Positions 9,331 to 24,743 of a stretch of DNA of 64,000 nt are shown piece after piece. Position 1 is the stretch's first letter; each line of letters starts with the position of its first letter. The position numbers and the translations under genes are program-made. Origin of the DNA: Xiphydria camelus (lineage: Eukaryota > Arthropoda > Insecta > Hymenoptera > Xiphydriidae); the NCBI GenBank assembly GCA_963678675.1, contig OY783198.1, positions 20,694,684-20,758,683 on the forward strand, in the 5' to 3' direction. The notes below the pieces were generated by a model. The model was not told the origin of the DNA. It saw only the letters and a program-made list of their open reading frames with translations, and did no database searches.

Positions 9331-12300
9331 ACGAAAATGATATATTTATTGAGGAAATCTCAACGGAACACCGAGATATCGATGATTTCTTGCGGAAAAA
9401 AATATTTCTTTATACACAAAATCTGCGTTATTTCATATTTCCTTTGAGATCTCGACCAAATAACCGTGCTTTTCGGAATCAGCGTAAAAAAATACATCGG
9501 ATAGGGTGGTCGAGATTCCAATTCCGAAGATTTTCATTTTTCGAAAAAATTGACAATTTCTGTAAGGTCGGGACCTTACAGAAAATGCGATTTTTCGCAA
9601 AAATCGAAATCTCTGGAATCGAATTCTCGACCATCCTATCTTATGTATTTTTTCGCGCTGATTACGAAAATGATATATTTATTGAGGAAATCTCAACGGA
9701 ACACCGAGGTATCGATGATTTCTTGCGGAAAAAAAAATTTCTTTATACACAAAATCAGCGTTATTTCATATTTCCTTTGAGATCTCGACCAAATAACCGT
9801 GCTTTTCGGAATCAGCGTAAAAAAATACATCGGATAGGGTGGTCGAGATTCCAATTCCGAAGATTTTCATTTTTCGAAAAAATTGACAATTTCTGTAAGG
9901 TCGGGACCTTACAGAAAATGCGATTTTTCGCAAAAATCGAAATCTCTGGAATCGAATTCTCGACCATCCTATCTTATGTATTTTTTTACGCTGACTACGA
10001 AAATGATATATTTATTGAGGAAATCTCAACGGAACACCGAGATATCGATGATTTCTTGCGGAAAAAAATATTTCTTTATACACAAAATCTGCGTTATTTC
10101 ATATTTCCTTTGAGATCTCGACCAAATAACCGTGCTTTTCGGAATCAGCGTAAAAAAATACATCGGATAGGGTGGTCGAGATTCCAATTCCGAAGATTTT
10201 CATTTTTCGAAAAAATTGACAATTTCTGTAAGGTCGGGACCTTACAGAAAATGCGATTTTTCGCAAAAATCGAAATCTCTGGAATCGAATTCTCGACCAT
10301 CCTATCTTATGTATTTTTTCGCGCTGATTACGAAAATGATATATTTATTGAGGAAATCTCAACGGAACACCGAGATATCGATGATTTCTTGCGGAAAAAA
10401 AAATTTCTTTATACACAAAATCAGCGTTATTTCATATTTCCTTTGAGATCTCGACCAAATAACCGTGCTTTTCGGAATCAGCGTAAAAAAATACATCGGA
10501 TAGGGTGGTCGAGATTCCAATTCCGAAGATTTTCATTTTTCGAAAAAATTGACAATTTCTGTAAGGTCGGGACCTTACAGAAAATGCGATTTTTCGCAAA
10601 AATCGAAATCTCTGGAATCGAATTCTCGACCATCCTATCTTATGTATTTTTTCGCGCTGATTACGAAAATGATATATTTATTGAGGAAATCTCAACGGAA
10701 CACCGAGATATCGATGATTTCTTGCGGAAAAAAAAATTTCTTTATACACAAAATCAGCGTTATTTCATATTTCCTTTGAGATCTCGACCAAATAACCGTG
10801 CTTTTCGGAATCAGCGTAAAAAAATACATCGGATAGGGTGGTCGAGATTCCAATTCCGAAGATTTTCATTTTTCGAAAAAATTGACAATTTCTGTAAGGT
10901 CGGGACCTTACAGAAAATGCGATTTTTCGCAAAAATCGAAATCTCTGGAATCGAATTCTCGACCATCCTATCTTATGTATTTTTTTACGCTGACTACGAA
11001 AATGATATATTTATTGAGGAAATCTCAACGGAACACCGAGATATCGATGATTTCTTGCGGAAAAAAATATTTCTTTATACACAAAATCTGCGTTATTTCA
11101 TATTTCCTTTGAGATCTCGACCAAATAACCGTGCTTTTCGGAATCAGCGTAAAAAAATACATCGGATAGGGTGGTCGAGATTCCAATTCCGAAGATTTTC
11201 ATTTTTCGAAAAAATTGACAATTTCTGTAAGGTCGGGACCTTACAGAAAATGCGATTTTTCGCAAAAATCGAAATCTCTGGAATCGAATTCTCGACCATC
11301 CTATCTTATGTATTTTTTCGCGCTGATTACGAAAATGATATATTTATTGAGGAAATCTCAACGGAACACCGAGATATCGATGATTTCTTGCGGAAAAAAA
11401 AATTTCTTTATACACAAAATCAGCGTTATTTCATATTTCCTTTGAGATCTCGACCAAATAACCGTGCTTTTCGGAATCAGCGTAAAAAAATACATCGGAT
11501 AGGGTGGTCGAGATTCCAATTCCGAAGATTTTCATTTTTCGAAAAAATTGACAATTTCTGTAAGGTCGGGACCTTACAGAAAATGCGATTTTTCGCAAAA
11601 ATCGAAATCTCTGGAATCGAATTCTCGACCATCCTATCTTATGTATTTTTTCGCGCTGATTACGAAAATGATATATTTATTGAGGAAATCTCAACGGAAC
11701 ACCGAGATATCGATGATTTCTTGCGGAAAAAAAAATTTCTTTATACACAAAATCAGCGTTATTTCATATTTCCTTTGAGATCTCGACCAAATAACCGTGC
11801 TTTTCGGAATCAGCGTAAAAAAATACATCGGATAGGGTGGTCGAGATTCCAATTCCGAAGATTTTCATTTTTCGAAAAAATTGACAATTTCTGTAAGGTC
11901 GGGACCTTACAGAAAATGCGATTTTTCGCAAAAATCGAAATCTCTGGAATCGAATTCTCGACCATCCTATCTTATGTATTTTTTCGCGCTGATTACGAAA
12001 ATGATATATTTATTGAGGAAATCTCAACGGAACACCGAGATATCGATGATTTCTTGCGGAAAAAAAAATTTCTTTATACACAAAATCAGCGTTATTTCAT
12101 ATTTCCTTTGAGATCTCGACCAAATAACCGTGCTTTTCGGAATCAGCGTAAAAAAATACATCGGATAGGGTGGTCGAGATTCCAATTCCGAAGATTTTCA
12201 TTTTTCGAAAAAATTGACAATTTCTGTAAGGTCGGGACCTTACAGAAAATGCGATTTTTCGCAAAAATCGAAATCTCTGGAATCGAATTCTCGACCATCC

Positions 12301-12839
12301 TATCTTATGTATTTTTTTACGCTGACTACGAAAATGATATATTTATTGAGGAAATCTCAACGGAACACCGAGATATCGATGATTTCTTGCGGAAAAAAAT
12401 ATTTCTTTATACACAAAATCTGCGTTATTTCATATTTCCTTTGAGATCTCGACCAAATAACCGTGCTTTTCGGAATCAGCGTAAAAAAATACATCGGATA
12501 GGGTGGTCGAGATTCCAATTCCGAAGATTTTCATTTTTCGAAAAAATTGACAATTTCTGTAAGGTCGGGACCTTACAGAAAATGCGATTTTTCGCAAAAA
12601 TCGAAATCTCTGGAATCGAATTCTCGACCATCCTATCTTATGTATTTTTTCGCGCTGATTACGAAAATGATATATTTATTGAGGAAATCTCAACGGAACA
12701 CCGAGATATCGATGATTTCTTGCGGAGAAAAAAATTTCTTTATACACAAAATCAGCGTTATTTCATATTTCCTTTGAGATCTCGACCAAATAACCGTGCT
12801 TTTCGGAATCAGCGTAAAAAAATACATAAGATAGGGTGA
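9198..12839 (+). repeat. Block 3, 11 units: J-L, V, T, A, A, T, A, A, A, T, E
   Basis: 3,642 bp, equal to 10 x 333 + 312. Its first seven units match the start of the 10-mer blocks. Its last four (A, A, T, E) match the end of the E-type blocks at 16149 and 38355, so it looks like a recombinant of the two block kinds. Confidence 0.9.
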
Positions 12840-12972
12840 TCCAGAATTCGATTCCAGAGATTTCGATTTTTGCGAAAAATCTAAGGGGTATGCCTTAGAT
12901 TTTTTGCAAAAATCGAAATGTCTGGAATCGAATTCTCGACCATCCTATCTTATGTATTTTTTCGCGCTGATT
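12807..12972. repeat. J palindrome 4 (J-L)
   Basis: Standard J palindrome, preceded by an E unit and followed by a V unit at 13192. Confidence 0.95.
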
Positions 12973-15900
12973 ACGAAAATGATATATTTATTGAGGAAAT
13001 CTCAACGGAACACCGAGATATCGATGATTTCTTGCGGAAAAAAATATTTCTTTATACACAAAATCTGCGTTATTTCATATTTCCTTTGAGATCTCGACCA
13101 AATAACCGTGCTTTTCGGAATCAGCGTAAAAAAATACATCGGATAGGGTGGTCGAGATTCCAATTCCGAAGATTTTCATTTTTCGAAAAAATTGACAATT
13201 TCTGTAAGGTCGGGACCTTACAGAAAATGCGATTTTTCGCAAAAATCGAAATCTCTGGAATCGAATTCTCGACCATCCTATCTTATGTATTTTTTCGCGC
13301 TGATTACGAAAATGATATATTTATTGAGGAAATCTCAACGGAACACCGAGGTATCGATGATTTCTTGCGGAAAAAAAAATTTCTTTATACACAAAATCAG
13401 CGTTATTTCATATTTCCTTTGAGATCTCGACCAAATAACCGTGCTTTTCGGAATCAGCGTAAAAAAATACATCGGATAGGGTGGTCGAGATTCCAATTCC
13501 GAAGATTTTCATTTTTCGAAAAAATTGACAATTTCTGTAAGGTCGGGACCTTACAGAAAATGCGATTTTTCGCAAAAATCGAAATCTCTGGAATCGAATT
13601 CTCGACCATCCTATCTTATGTATTTTTTTACGCTGACTACGAAAATGATATATTTATTGAGGAAATCTCAACGGAACACCGAGATATCGATGATTTCTTG
13701 CGGAAAAAAATATTTCTTTATACACAAAATCTGCGTTATTTCATATTTCCTTTGAGATCTCGACCAAATAACCGTGCTTTTCGGAATCAGCGTAAAAAAA
13801 TACATCGGATAGGGTGGTCGAGATTCCAATTCCGAAGATTTTCATTTTTCGAAAAAATTGACAATTTCTGTAAGGTCGGGACCTTACAGAAAATGCGATT
13901 TTTCGCAAAAATCGAAATCTCTGGAATCGAATTCTCGACCATCCTATCTTATGTATTTTTTCGCGCTGATTACGAAAATGATATATTTATTGAGGAAATC
14001 TCAACGGAACACCGAGATATCGATGATTTCTTGCGGAAAAAAAAATTTCTTTATACACAAAATCAGCGTTATTTCATATTTCCTTTGAGATCTCGACCAA
14101 ATAACCGTGCTTTTCGGAATCAGCGTAAAAAAATACATCGGATAGGGTGGTCGAGATTCCAATTCCGAAGATTTTCATTTTTCGAAAAAATTGACAATTT
14201 CTGTAAGGTCGGGACCTTACAGAAAATGCGATTTTTCGCAAAAATCGAAATCTCTGGAATCGAATTCTCGACCATCCTATCTTATGTATTTTTTCGCGCT
14301 GATTACGAAAATGATATATTTATTGAGGAAATCTCAACGGAACACCGAGATATCGATGATTTCTTGCGGAAAAAAAAATTTCTTTATACACAAAATCAGC
14401 GTTATTTCATATTTCCTTTGAGATCTCGACCAAATAACCGTGCTTTTCGGAATCAGCGTAAAAAAATACATCGGATAGGGTGGTCGAGATTCCAATTCCG
14501 AAGATTTTCATTTTTCGAAAAAATTGACAATTTCTGTAAGGTCGGGACCTTACAGAAAATGCGATTTTTCGCAAAAATCGAAATCTCTGGAATCGAATTC
14601 TCGACCATCCTATCTTATGTATTTTTTTACGCTGACTACGAAAATGATATATTTATTGAGGAAATCTCAACGGAACACCGAGATATCGATGATTTCTTGC
14701 GGAAAAAAATATTTCTTTATACACAAAATCTGCGTTATTTCATATTTCCTTTGAGATCTCGACCAAATAACCGTGCTTTTCGGAATCAGCGTAAAAAAAT
14801 ACATCGGATAGGGTGGTCGAGATTCCAATTCCGAAGATTTTCATTTTTCGAAAAAATTGACAATTTCTGTAAGGTCGGGACCTTACAGAAAATGCGATTT
14901 TTCGCAAAAATCGAAATCTCTGGAATCGAATTCTCGACCATCCTATCTTATGTATTTTTTCGCGCTGATTACGAAAATGATATATTTATTGAGGAAATCT
15001 CAACGGAACACCGAGATATCGATGATTTCTTGCGGAAAAAAAAATTTCTTTATACACAAAATCAGCGTTATTTCATATTTCCTTTGAGATCTCGACCAAA
15101 TAACCGTGCTTTTCGGAATCAGCGTAAAAAAATACATCGGATAGGGTGGTCGAGATTCCAATTCCGAAGATTTTCATTTTTCGAAAAAATTGACAATTTC
15201 TGTAAGGTCGGGACCTTACAGAAAATGCGATTTTTCGCAAAAATCGAAATCTCTGGAATCGAATTCTCGACCATCATATCTTATGTATTTTTTCGCGCTG
15301 ATTACGAAAATGATATATTTATTGAGGAAATCTCAACGGAACACCGAGATATCGATGATTTCTTGCGGAAAAAAATATTTCTTTATACACAAAATCAGCG
15401 TTATTTCATATTTCCTTTGAGATCTCGACCAAATAACCGTGCTTTTCGGAATCAGCGTAAAAAAATACATCGGATAGGGTGGTCGAGATTCCAATTCCGA
15501 AGATTTTCATTTTTCGAAAAAATTGACAATTTCTGTAAGGTCGGGACCTTACAGAAAATGCGATTTTTCGCAAAAATCGAAATCTCTGGAATCGAATTCT
15601 CGACCATCCTATCTTATGTATTTTTTCGCGCTGATTACGAAAATGATATATTTATTGAGGAAATCTCAACGGAACACCGAGATATCGATGATTTCTGGCG
15701 GAAAAAAAAATTTCTTTATACACAAAATCAGCGTTATTTCATATTTCCTTTGAGATCTCGACCAAATAACCGTGCTTTTCGGAATCAGCGTAAAAAAATA
15801 CATCGGATAGGGTGGTCTAGATTCCAATTCCGAAGATTTTCATTTTTCGAAAAAATTGACAATTTCTGTAAGGTCGGGACCTTACAGAAAATGCGATTTT

Positions 15901-16148
15901 TCGCAAAAATCGAAATCTCTGGAATCGAATTCTCGACCATCATATCTTATGTATTTTTTCGCGCTGATTACGAAAATGATATATTTATTGAGGAAATCTC
16001 AACGGAACACCGAGATATCGATGATTTCTTGCGGAAAAAAATATTTCTTTATACACAAAATCAGCGTTATTTCATATTTCCTTTGAGATCTCGACCAAAT
16101 AACCGTGCTTTTCGGAATCAGCGTAAAAAAATACATAAGATAGGGTGA
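12840..16148 (+). repeat. 10-mer block, copy 1: J-L, V, T, A, A, T, A, K, G, K
   Basis: 3,309 bp, equal to 9 x 333 + 312. Diagnostic marks are V at 13192, K at 15190 and 15856 (ATCATATC), G at 15523 (TTCTGGCGG), and a TCTAGA (XbaI) site near 15816 between G and the second K. The same block recurs at 19458, 24744, 41664 and 46950. Confidence 0.92.
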
Positions 16149-16281
16149 TCCAGAATTCGATTCCAGAGATTTCGATTTTTGCGAAAAATCTAAGGGGTAT
16201 GCCTTAGATTTTTTGCAAAAATCGAAATGTCTGGAATCGAATTCTCGACCATCCTATCTTATGTATTTTTTCGCGCTGATT
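16116..16281. repeat. J palindrome 5 (J-Q)
   Basis: Standard J palindrome. The axis-2 segment has AAAAAATATTTC with AAAATCAGCG, as in K units, which defines J-Q. Preceded by a K unit; the next unit carries the F mark. Confidence 0.95.
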
Positions 16282-19200
16282 ACGAAAATGATATATTTAT
16301 TGAGGAAATCTCAACGGAACACCGAGATATCGATGATTTCTTGCGGAAAAAAATATTTCTTTATACACAAAATCAGCGTTATTTCATATTTCCTTTGAGA
16401 TCTCGACCAAATAACCGTGCTTTTCGGAATCAGCGTAAAAAAATACATCGGATAGGGTGGTCGAGATTCCAATTCCGAAGATTTTCATTTTTCGAAAAAA
16501 TTGACAATTTCTGTAAGGTCGGGACCTTACAGAAAATGCGATTTTTCGCAAAAATCGAAATCTCTGGAATCGAATTCTCGACCATCCTATCTTATGTATT
16601 TTTTCGCGCTGATTACGAAAATGATATATTTATTGAGGAAATCTCAACGGAACACCGAGATATCGATGATTTCTTGCGGAAAAAAAAATTTCTTTATACA
16701 CAAAATCAGCGTTATTTCATATTTCCTTTGAGATTTCGACCAAATAACCGTGCTTTTCGGAATCAGCGTAAAAAAATACATCGGATAGGGTGGTCGAGAT
16801 TCCAATTCCGAAGATTTTCATTTTTCGAAAAAATTGACAATTTCTGTAAGGTCGGGACCTTACAGAAAATGCGATTTTTCGCAAAAATCGAAATCTCTGG
16901 AATCGAATTCTCGACCATCCTATCTTATGTATTTTTTCGCGCTGATTACGAAAATGATATATTTATTGAGGAAATCTCAACGGAACACCGAGATATCGAT
17001 GATTTCTTGCGGAAAAAAAAATTTCTTTATACACAAAATCAGCGTTATTTCATATTTCCTTTGAGATCTCGACCAAATAACCGTGCTTTTCGGAATCAGC
17101 GTAAAAAAATACATCGGATAGGGTGGTCGAGATTCCAATTCCGAAGATTTTCATTTTTCGAAAAAATTGACAATTTCTGTAAGGTCGGGACCTTACAGAA
17201 AATGCGATTTTTCGCAAAAATCGAAATCTCTGGAATCGAATTCTCGACCATCCTATCTTATGTATTTTTTCGCGCTGATTACGAAAATGATATATTTATT
17301 GAGGAAATCTCAACGGAACACCGAGATATCGATGATTTCTTGCGGAAAAAAAAATTTCTTTATACACAAAATCAGCGTTATTTCATATTTCCTTTGAGAT
17401 CTCGACCAAATAACCGTGCTTTTCGGAATCAGCGTAAAAAAATACATCGGATAGGGTGGTCGAGATTCCAATTCCGAAGATTTTCATTTTTCGAAAAAAT
17501 TGACAATTTCTGTAAGGTCGGGACCTTACAGAAAATGCGATTTTTCGCAAAAATCGAAATCTCTGGAATCGAATTCTCGACCATCCTATCTTATGTATTT
17601 TTTTACGCTGACTACGAAAATGATATATTTATTGAGGAAATCTCAACGGAACACCGAGATATCGATGATTTCTTGCGGAAAAAAATATTTCTTTATACAC
17701 AAAATCTGCGTTATTTCATATTTCCTTTGAGATCTCGACCAAATAACCGTGCTTTTCGGAATCAGCGTAAAAAAATACATCGGATAGGGTGGTCGAGATT
17801 CCAATTCCGAAGATTTTCATTTTTCGAAAAAATTGACAATTTCTGTAAGGTCGGGACCTTACAGAAAATGCGATTTTTCGCAAAAATCGAAATCTCTGGA
17901 ATCGAATTCTCGACCATCCTATCTTATGTATTTTTTCGCGCTGATTACGAAAATGATATATTTATTGAGGAAATCTCAACGGAACACCGAGATATCGATG
18001 ATTTCTTGCGGAAAAAAAAATTTCTTTATACACAAAATCAGCGTTATTTCATATTTCCTTTGAGATCTCGACCAAATAACCGTGCTTTTCGGAATCAGCG
18101 TAAAAAAATACATCGGATAGGGTGGTCGAGATTCCAATTCCGAAGATTTTCATTTTTCGAAAAAATTGACAATTTCTGTAAGGTCGGGACCTTACAGAAA
18201 ATGCGATTTTTCGCAAAAATCGAAATCTCTGGAATCGAATTCTCGACCATCCTATCTTATGTATTTTTTCGCGCTGATTACGAAAATGATATATTTATTG
18301 AGGAAATCTCAACGGAACACCGAGATATCGATGATTTCTTGCGGAAAAAAAAATTTCTTTATACACAAAATCAGCGTTATTTCATATTTCCTTTGAGATC
18401 TCGACCAAATAACCGTGCTTTTCGGAATCAGCGTAAAAAAATACATCGGATAGGGTGGTCGAGATTCCAATTCCGAAGATTTTCATTTTTCGAAAAAATT
18501 GACAATTTCTGTAAGGTCGGGACCTTACAGAAAATGCGATTTTTCGCAAAAATCGAAATCTCTGGAATCGAATTCTCGACCATCCTATCTTATGTATTTT
18601 TTCGCGCTGATTACGAAAATGATATATTTATTGAGGAAATCTCAACGGAACACCGAGATATCGATGATTTCTTGCGGAAAAAAAAATTTCTTTATACACA
18701 AAATCAGCGTTATTTCATATTTCCTTTGAGATCTCGACCAAATAACCGTGCTTTTCGGAATCAGCGTAAAAAAATACATCGGATAGGGTGGTCGAGATTC
18801 CAATTCCGAAGATTTTCATTTTTCGAAAAAATTGACAATTTCTGTAAGGTCGGGACCTTACAGAAAATGCGATTTTTCGCAAAAATCGAAATCTCTGGAA
18901 TCGAATTCTCGACCATCCTATCTTATGTATTTTTTTACGCTGACTACGAAAATGATATATTTATTGAGGAAATCTCAACGGAACACCGAGATATCGATGA
19001 TTTCTTGCGGAAAAAAATATTTCTTTATACACAAAATCTGCGTTATTTCATATTTCCTTTGAGATCTCGACCAAATAACCGTGCTTTTCGGAATCAGCGT
19101 AAAAAAATACATCGGATAGGGTGGTCGAGATTCCAATTCCGAAGATTTTCATTTTTCGAAAAAATTGACAATTTCTGTAAGGTCGGGACCTTACAGAAAA

Positions 19201-19457
19201 TGCGATTTTTCGCAAAAATCGAAATCTCTGGAATCGAATTCTCGACCATCCTATCTTATGTATTTTTTCGCGCTGATTACGAAAATGATATATTTATTGA
19301 GGAAATCTCAACGGAACACCGAGATGTCGATGATTTCTTGCGGAGAAAAAAATTTCTTTATACACAAAATCAGCGTTATTTCATATTTCCTTTGAGATCT
19401 CGACCAAATAACCGTGCTTTTCGGAATCAGCGTAAAAAAATACATAAGATAGGGTGA
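16149..19457 (+). repeat. E-type 10-mer block, copy 1: J-Q, A(F), A, A, T, A, A, A, T, E
   Basis: 3,309 bp. The closing E unit carries GATGTCG at 19322-19328 instead of GATATCG. That is the one base I found that distinguishes this block from its copy at 38355. Confidence 0.92.
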
Positions 19458-19590
19458 TCCAGAATTCGATTCCAGAGATTTCGATTTTTGCGAAAAATCT
19501 AAGGGGTATGCCTTAGATTTTTTGCAAAAATCGAAATGTCTGGAATCGAATTCTCGACCATCCTATCTTATGTATTTTTTCGCGCTGATT
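19425..19590. repeat. J palindrome 6 (J-L)
   Basis: Standard J palindrome, preceded by an E unit and followed by a V unit at 19810. Confidence 0.95.
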
Positions 19591-22500
19591 ACGAAAATGA
19601 TATATTTATTGAGGAAATCTCAACGGAACACCGAGATATCGATGATTTCTTGCGGAAAAAAATATTTCTTTATACACAAAATCTGCGTTATTTCATATTT
19701 CCTTTGAGATCTCGACCAAATAACCGTGCTTTTCGGAATCAGCGTAAAAAAATACATCGGATAGGGTGGTCGAGATTCCAATTCCGAAGATTTTCATTTT
19801 TCGAAAAAATTGACAATTTCTGTAAGGTCGGGACCTTACAGAAAATGCGATTTTTCGCAAAAATCGAAATCTCTGGAATCGAATTCTCGACCATCCTATC
19901 TTATGTATTTTTTCGCGCTGATTACGAAAATGATATATTTATTGAGGAAATCTCAACGGAACACCGAGGTATCGATGATTTCTTGCGGAAAAAAAAATTT
20001 CTTTATACACAAAATCAGCGTTATTTCATATTTCCTTTGAGATCTCGACCAAATAACCGTGCTTTTCGGAATCAGCGTAAAAAAATACATCGGATAGGGT
20101 GGTCGAGATTCCAATTCCGAAGATTTTCATTTTTCGAAAAAATTGACAATTTCTGTAAGGTCGGGACCTTACAGAAAATGCGATTTTTCGCAAAAATCGA
20201 AATCTCTGGAATCGAATTCTCGACCATCCTATCTTATGTATTTTTTTACGCTGACTACGAAAATGATATATTTATTGAGGAAATCTCAACGGAACACCGA
20301 GATATCGATGATTTCTTGCGGAAAAAAATATTTCTTTATACACAAAATCTGCGTTATTTCATATTTCCTTTGAGATCTCGACCAAATAACCGTGCTTTTC
20401 GGAATCAGCGTAAAAAAATACATCGGATAGGGTGGTCGAGATTCCAATTCCGAAGATTTTCATTTTTCGAAAAAATTGACAATTTCTGTAAGGTCGGGAC
20501 CTTACAGAAAATGCGATTTTTCGCAAAAATCGAAATCTCTGGAATCGAATTCTCGACCATCCTATCTTATGTATTTTTTCGCGCTGATTACGAAAATGAT
20601 ATATTTATTGAGGAAATCTCAACGGAACACCGAGATATCGATGATTTCTTGCGGAAAAAAAAATTTCTTTATACACAAAATCAGCGTTATTTCATATTTC
20701 CTTTGAGATCTCGACCAAATAACCGTGCTTTTCGGAATCAGCGTAAAAAAATACATCGGATAGGGTGGTCGAGATTCCAATTCCGAAGATTTTCATTTTT
20801 CGAAAAAATTGACAATTTCTGTAAGGTCGGGACCTTACAGAAAATGCGATTTTTCGCAAAAATCGAAATCTCTGGAATCGAATTCTCGACCATCCTATCT
20901 TATGTATTTTTTCGCGCTGATTACGAAAATGATATATTTATTGAGGAAATCTCAACGGAACACCGAGATATCGATGATTTCTTGCGGAAAAAAAAATTTC
21001 TTTATACACAAAATCAGCGTTATTTCATATTTCCTTTGAGATCTCGACCAAATAACCGTGCTTTTCGGAATCAGCGTAAAAAAATACATCGGATAGGGTG
21101 GTCGAGATTCCAATTCCGAAGATTTTCATTTTTCGAAAAAATTGACAATTTCTGTAAGGTCGGGACCTTACAGAAAATGCGATTTTTCGCAAAAATCGAA
21201 ATCTCTGGAATCGAATTCTCGACCATCCTATCTTATGTATTTTTTTACGCTGACTACGAAAATGATATATTTATTGAGGAAATCTCAACGGAACACCGAG
21301 ATATCGATGATTTCTTGCGGAAAAAAATATTTCTTTATACACAAAATCTGCGTTATTTCATATTTCCTTTGAGATCTCGACCAAATAACCGTGCTTTTCG
21401 GAATCAGCGTAAAAAAATACATCGGATAGGGTGGTCGAGATTCCAATTCCGAAGATTTTCATTTTTCGAAAAAATTGACAATTTCTGTAAGGTCGGGACC
21501 TTACAGAAAATGCGATTTTTCGCAAAAATCGAAATCTCTGGAATCGAATTCTCGACCATCCTATCTTATGTATTTTTTCGCGCTGATTACGAAAATGATA
21601 TATTTATTGAGGAAATCTCAACGGAACACCGAGATATCGATGATTTCTTGCGGAAAAAAAAATTTCTTTATACACAAAATCAGCGTTATTTCATATTTCC
21701 TTTGAGATCTCGACCAAATAACCGTGCTTTTCGGAATCAGCGTAAAAAAATACATCGGATAGGGTGGTCGAGATTCCAATTCCGAAGATTTTCATTTTTC
21801 GAAAAAATTGACAATTTCTGTAAGGTCGGGACCTTACAGAAAATGCGATTTTTCGCAAAAATCGAAATCTCTGGAATCGAATTCTCGACCATCATATCTT
21901 ATGTATTTTTTCGCGCTGATTACGAAAATGATATATTTATTGAGGAAATCTCAACGGAACACCGAGATATCGATGATTTCTTGCGGAAAAAAATATTTCT
22001 TTATACACAAAATCAGCGTTATTTCATATTTCCTTTGAGATCTCGACCAAATAACCGTGCTTTTCGGAATCAGCGTAAAAAAATACATCGGATAGGGTGG
22101 TCGAGATTCCAATTCCGAAGATTTTCATTTTTCGAAAAAATTGACAATTTCTGTAAGGTCGGGACCTTACAGAAAATGCGATTTTTCGCAAAAATCGAAA
22201 TCTCTGGAATCGAATTCTCGACCATCCTATCTTATGTATTTTTTCGCGCTGATTACGAAAATGATATATTTATTGAGGAAATCTCAACGGAACACCGAGA
22301 TATCGATGATTTCTGGCGGAAAAAAAAATTTCTTTATACACAAAATCAGCGTTATTTCATATTTCCTTTGAGATCTCGACCAAATAACCGTGCTTTTCGG
22401 AATCAGCGTAAAAAAATACATCGGATAGGGTGGTCTAGATTCCAATTCCGAAGATTTTCATTTTTCGAAAAAATTGACAATTTCTGTAAGGTCGGGACCT

Positions 22501-22766
22501 TACAGAAAATGCGATTTTTCGCAAAAATCGAAATCTCTGGAATCGAATTCTCGACCATCATATCTTATGTATTTTTTCGCGCTGATTACGAAAATGATAT
22601 ATTTATTGAGGAAATCTCAACGGAACACCGAGATATCGATGATTTCTTGCGGAAAAAAATATTTCTTTATACACAAAATCAGCGTTATTTCATATTTCCT
22701 TTGAGATCTCGACCAAATAACCGTGCTTTTCGGAATCAGCGTAAAAAAATACATAAGATAGGGTGA
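19458..22766 (+). repeat. 10-mer block, copy 2: J-L, V, T, A, A, T, A, K, G, K
   Basis: Matches the block at 12840 in unit order and in all marks compared, including XbaI TCTAGA near 22434. Confidence 0.92.
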
Positions 22767-22899
22767 TCCAGAATTCGATTCCAGAGATTTCGATTTTTGC
22801 GAAAAATCTAAGGGGTATGCCTTAGATTTTTTGCAAAAATCGAAATGTCTGGAATCGAATTCTCGACCATCCTATCTTATGTATTTTTTCGCGCTGATT
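22734..22899. repeat. J palindrome 7 (J-Q)
   Basis: Standard J palindrome, preceded by a K unit; an F-marked A unit follows. Confidence 0.95.
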
Positions 22900-24743
22900 A
22901 CGAAAATGATATATTTATTGAGGAAATCTCAACGGAACACCGAGATATCGATGATTTCTTGCGGAAAAAAATATTTCTTTATACACAAAATCAGCGTTAT
23001 TTCATATTTCCTTTGAGATCTCGACCAAATAACCGTGCTTTTCGGAATCAGCGTAAAAAAATACATCGGATAGGGTGGTCGAGATTCCAATTCCGAAGAT
23101 TTTCATTTTTCGAAAAAATTGACAATTTCTGTAAGGTCGGGACCTTACAGAAAATGCGATTTTTCGCAAAAATCGAAATCTCTGGAATCGAATTCTCGAC
23201 CATCCTATCTTATGTATTTTTTCGCGCTGATTACGAAAATGATATATTTATTGAGGAAATCTCAACGGAACACCGAGATATCGATGATTTCTTGCGGAAA
23301 AAAAAATTTCTTTATACACAAAATCAGCGTTATTTCATATTTCCTTTGAGATTTCGACCAAATAACCGTGCTTTTCGGAATCAGCGTAAAAAAATACATC
23401 GGATAGGGTGGTCGAGATTCCAATTCCGAAGATTTTCATTTTTCGAAAAAATTGACAATTTCTGTAAGGTCGGGACCTTACAGAAAATGCGATTTTTCGC
23501 AAAAATCGAAATCTCTGGAATCGAATTCTCGACCATCCTATCTTATGTATTTTTTCGCGCTGATTACGAAAATGATATATTTATTGAGGAAATCTCAACG
23601 GAACACCGAGATATCGATGATTTCTTGCGGAAAAAAAAATTTCTTTATACACAAAATCAGCGTTATTTCATATTTCCTTTGAGATCTCGACCAAATAACC
23701 GTGCTTTTCGGAATCAGCGTAAAAAAATACATCGGATAGGGTGGTCGAGATTCCAATTCCGAAGATTTTCATTTTTCGAAAAAATTGACAATTTCTGTAA
23801 GGTCGGGACCTTACAGAAAATGCGATTTTTCGCAAAAATCGAAATCTCTGGAATCGAATTCTCGACCATCCTATCTTATGTATTTTTTTACGCTGACTAC
23901 GAAAATGATATATTTATTGAGGAAATCTCAACGGAACACCGAGATATCGATGATTTCTTGCGGAAAAAAATATTTCTTTATACACAAAATCTGCGTTATT
24001 TCATATTTCCTTTGAGATCTCGACCAAATAACCGTGCTTTTCGGAATCAGCGTAAAAAAATACATCGGATAGGGTGGTCGAGATTCCAATTCCGAAGATT
24101 TTCATTTTTCGAAAAAATTGACAATTTCTGTAAGGTCGGGACCTTACAGAAAATGCGATTTTTCGCAAAAATCGAAATCTCTGGAATCGAATTCTCGACC
24201 ATCCTATCTTATGTATTTTTTCGCGCTGATTACGAAAATGATATATTTATTGAGGAAATCTCAACGGAACACCGAGATATCGATGATTTCTTGCGGAAAA
24301 AAAAATTTCTTTATACACAAAATCAGCGTTATTTCATATTTCCTTTGAGATCTCGACCAAATAACCGTGCTTTTCGGAATCAGCGTAAAAAAATACATCG
24401 GATAGGGTGGTCGAGATTCCAATTCCGAAGATTTTCATTTTTCGAAAAAATTGACAATTTCTGTAAGGTCGGGACCTTACAGAAAATGCGATTTTTCGCA
24501 AAAATCGAAATCTCTGGAATCGAATTCTCGACCATCATATCTTATGTATTTTTTCGCGCTGATTACGAAAATGATATATTTATTGAGGAAATCTCAACGG
24601 AACACCGAGATATCGATGATTTCTTGCGGAAAAAAATATTTCTTTATACACAAAATCAGCGTTATTTCATATTTCCTTTGAGATCTCGACCAAATAACCG
24701 TGCTTTTCGGAATCAGCGTAAAAAAATACATAAGATAGGGTGA
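22767..24743 (+). repeat. 6-mer block, copy 1: J-Q, A(F), A, T, A, K
   Basis: 1,977 bp. It has the first units of the long block at 28053 (J-Q, A(F), A, T, A) joined to a closing K unit, so it looks like an internally deleted form. Confidence 0.9.
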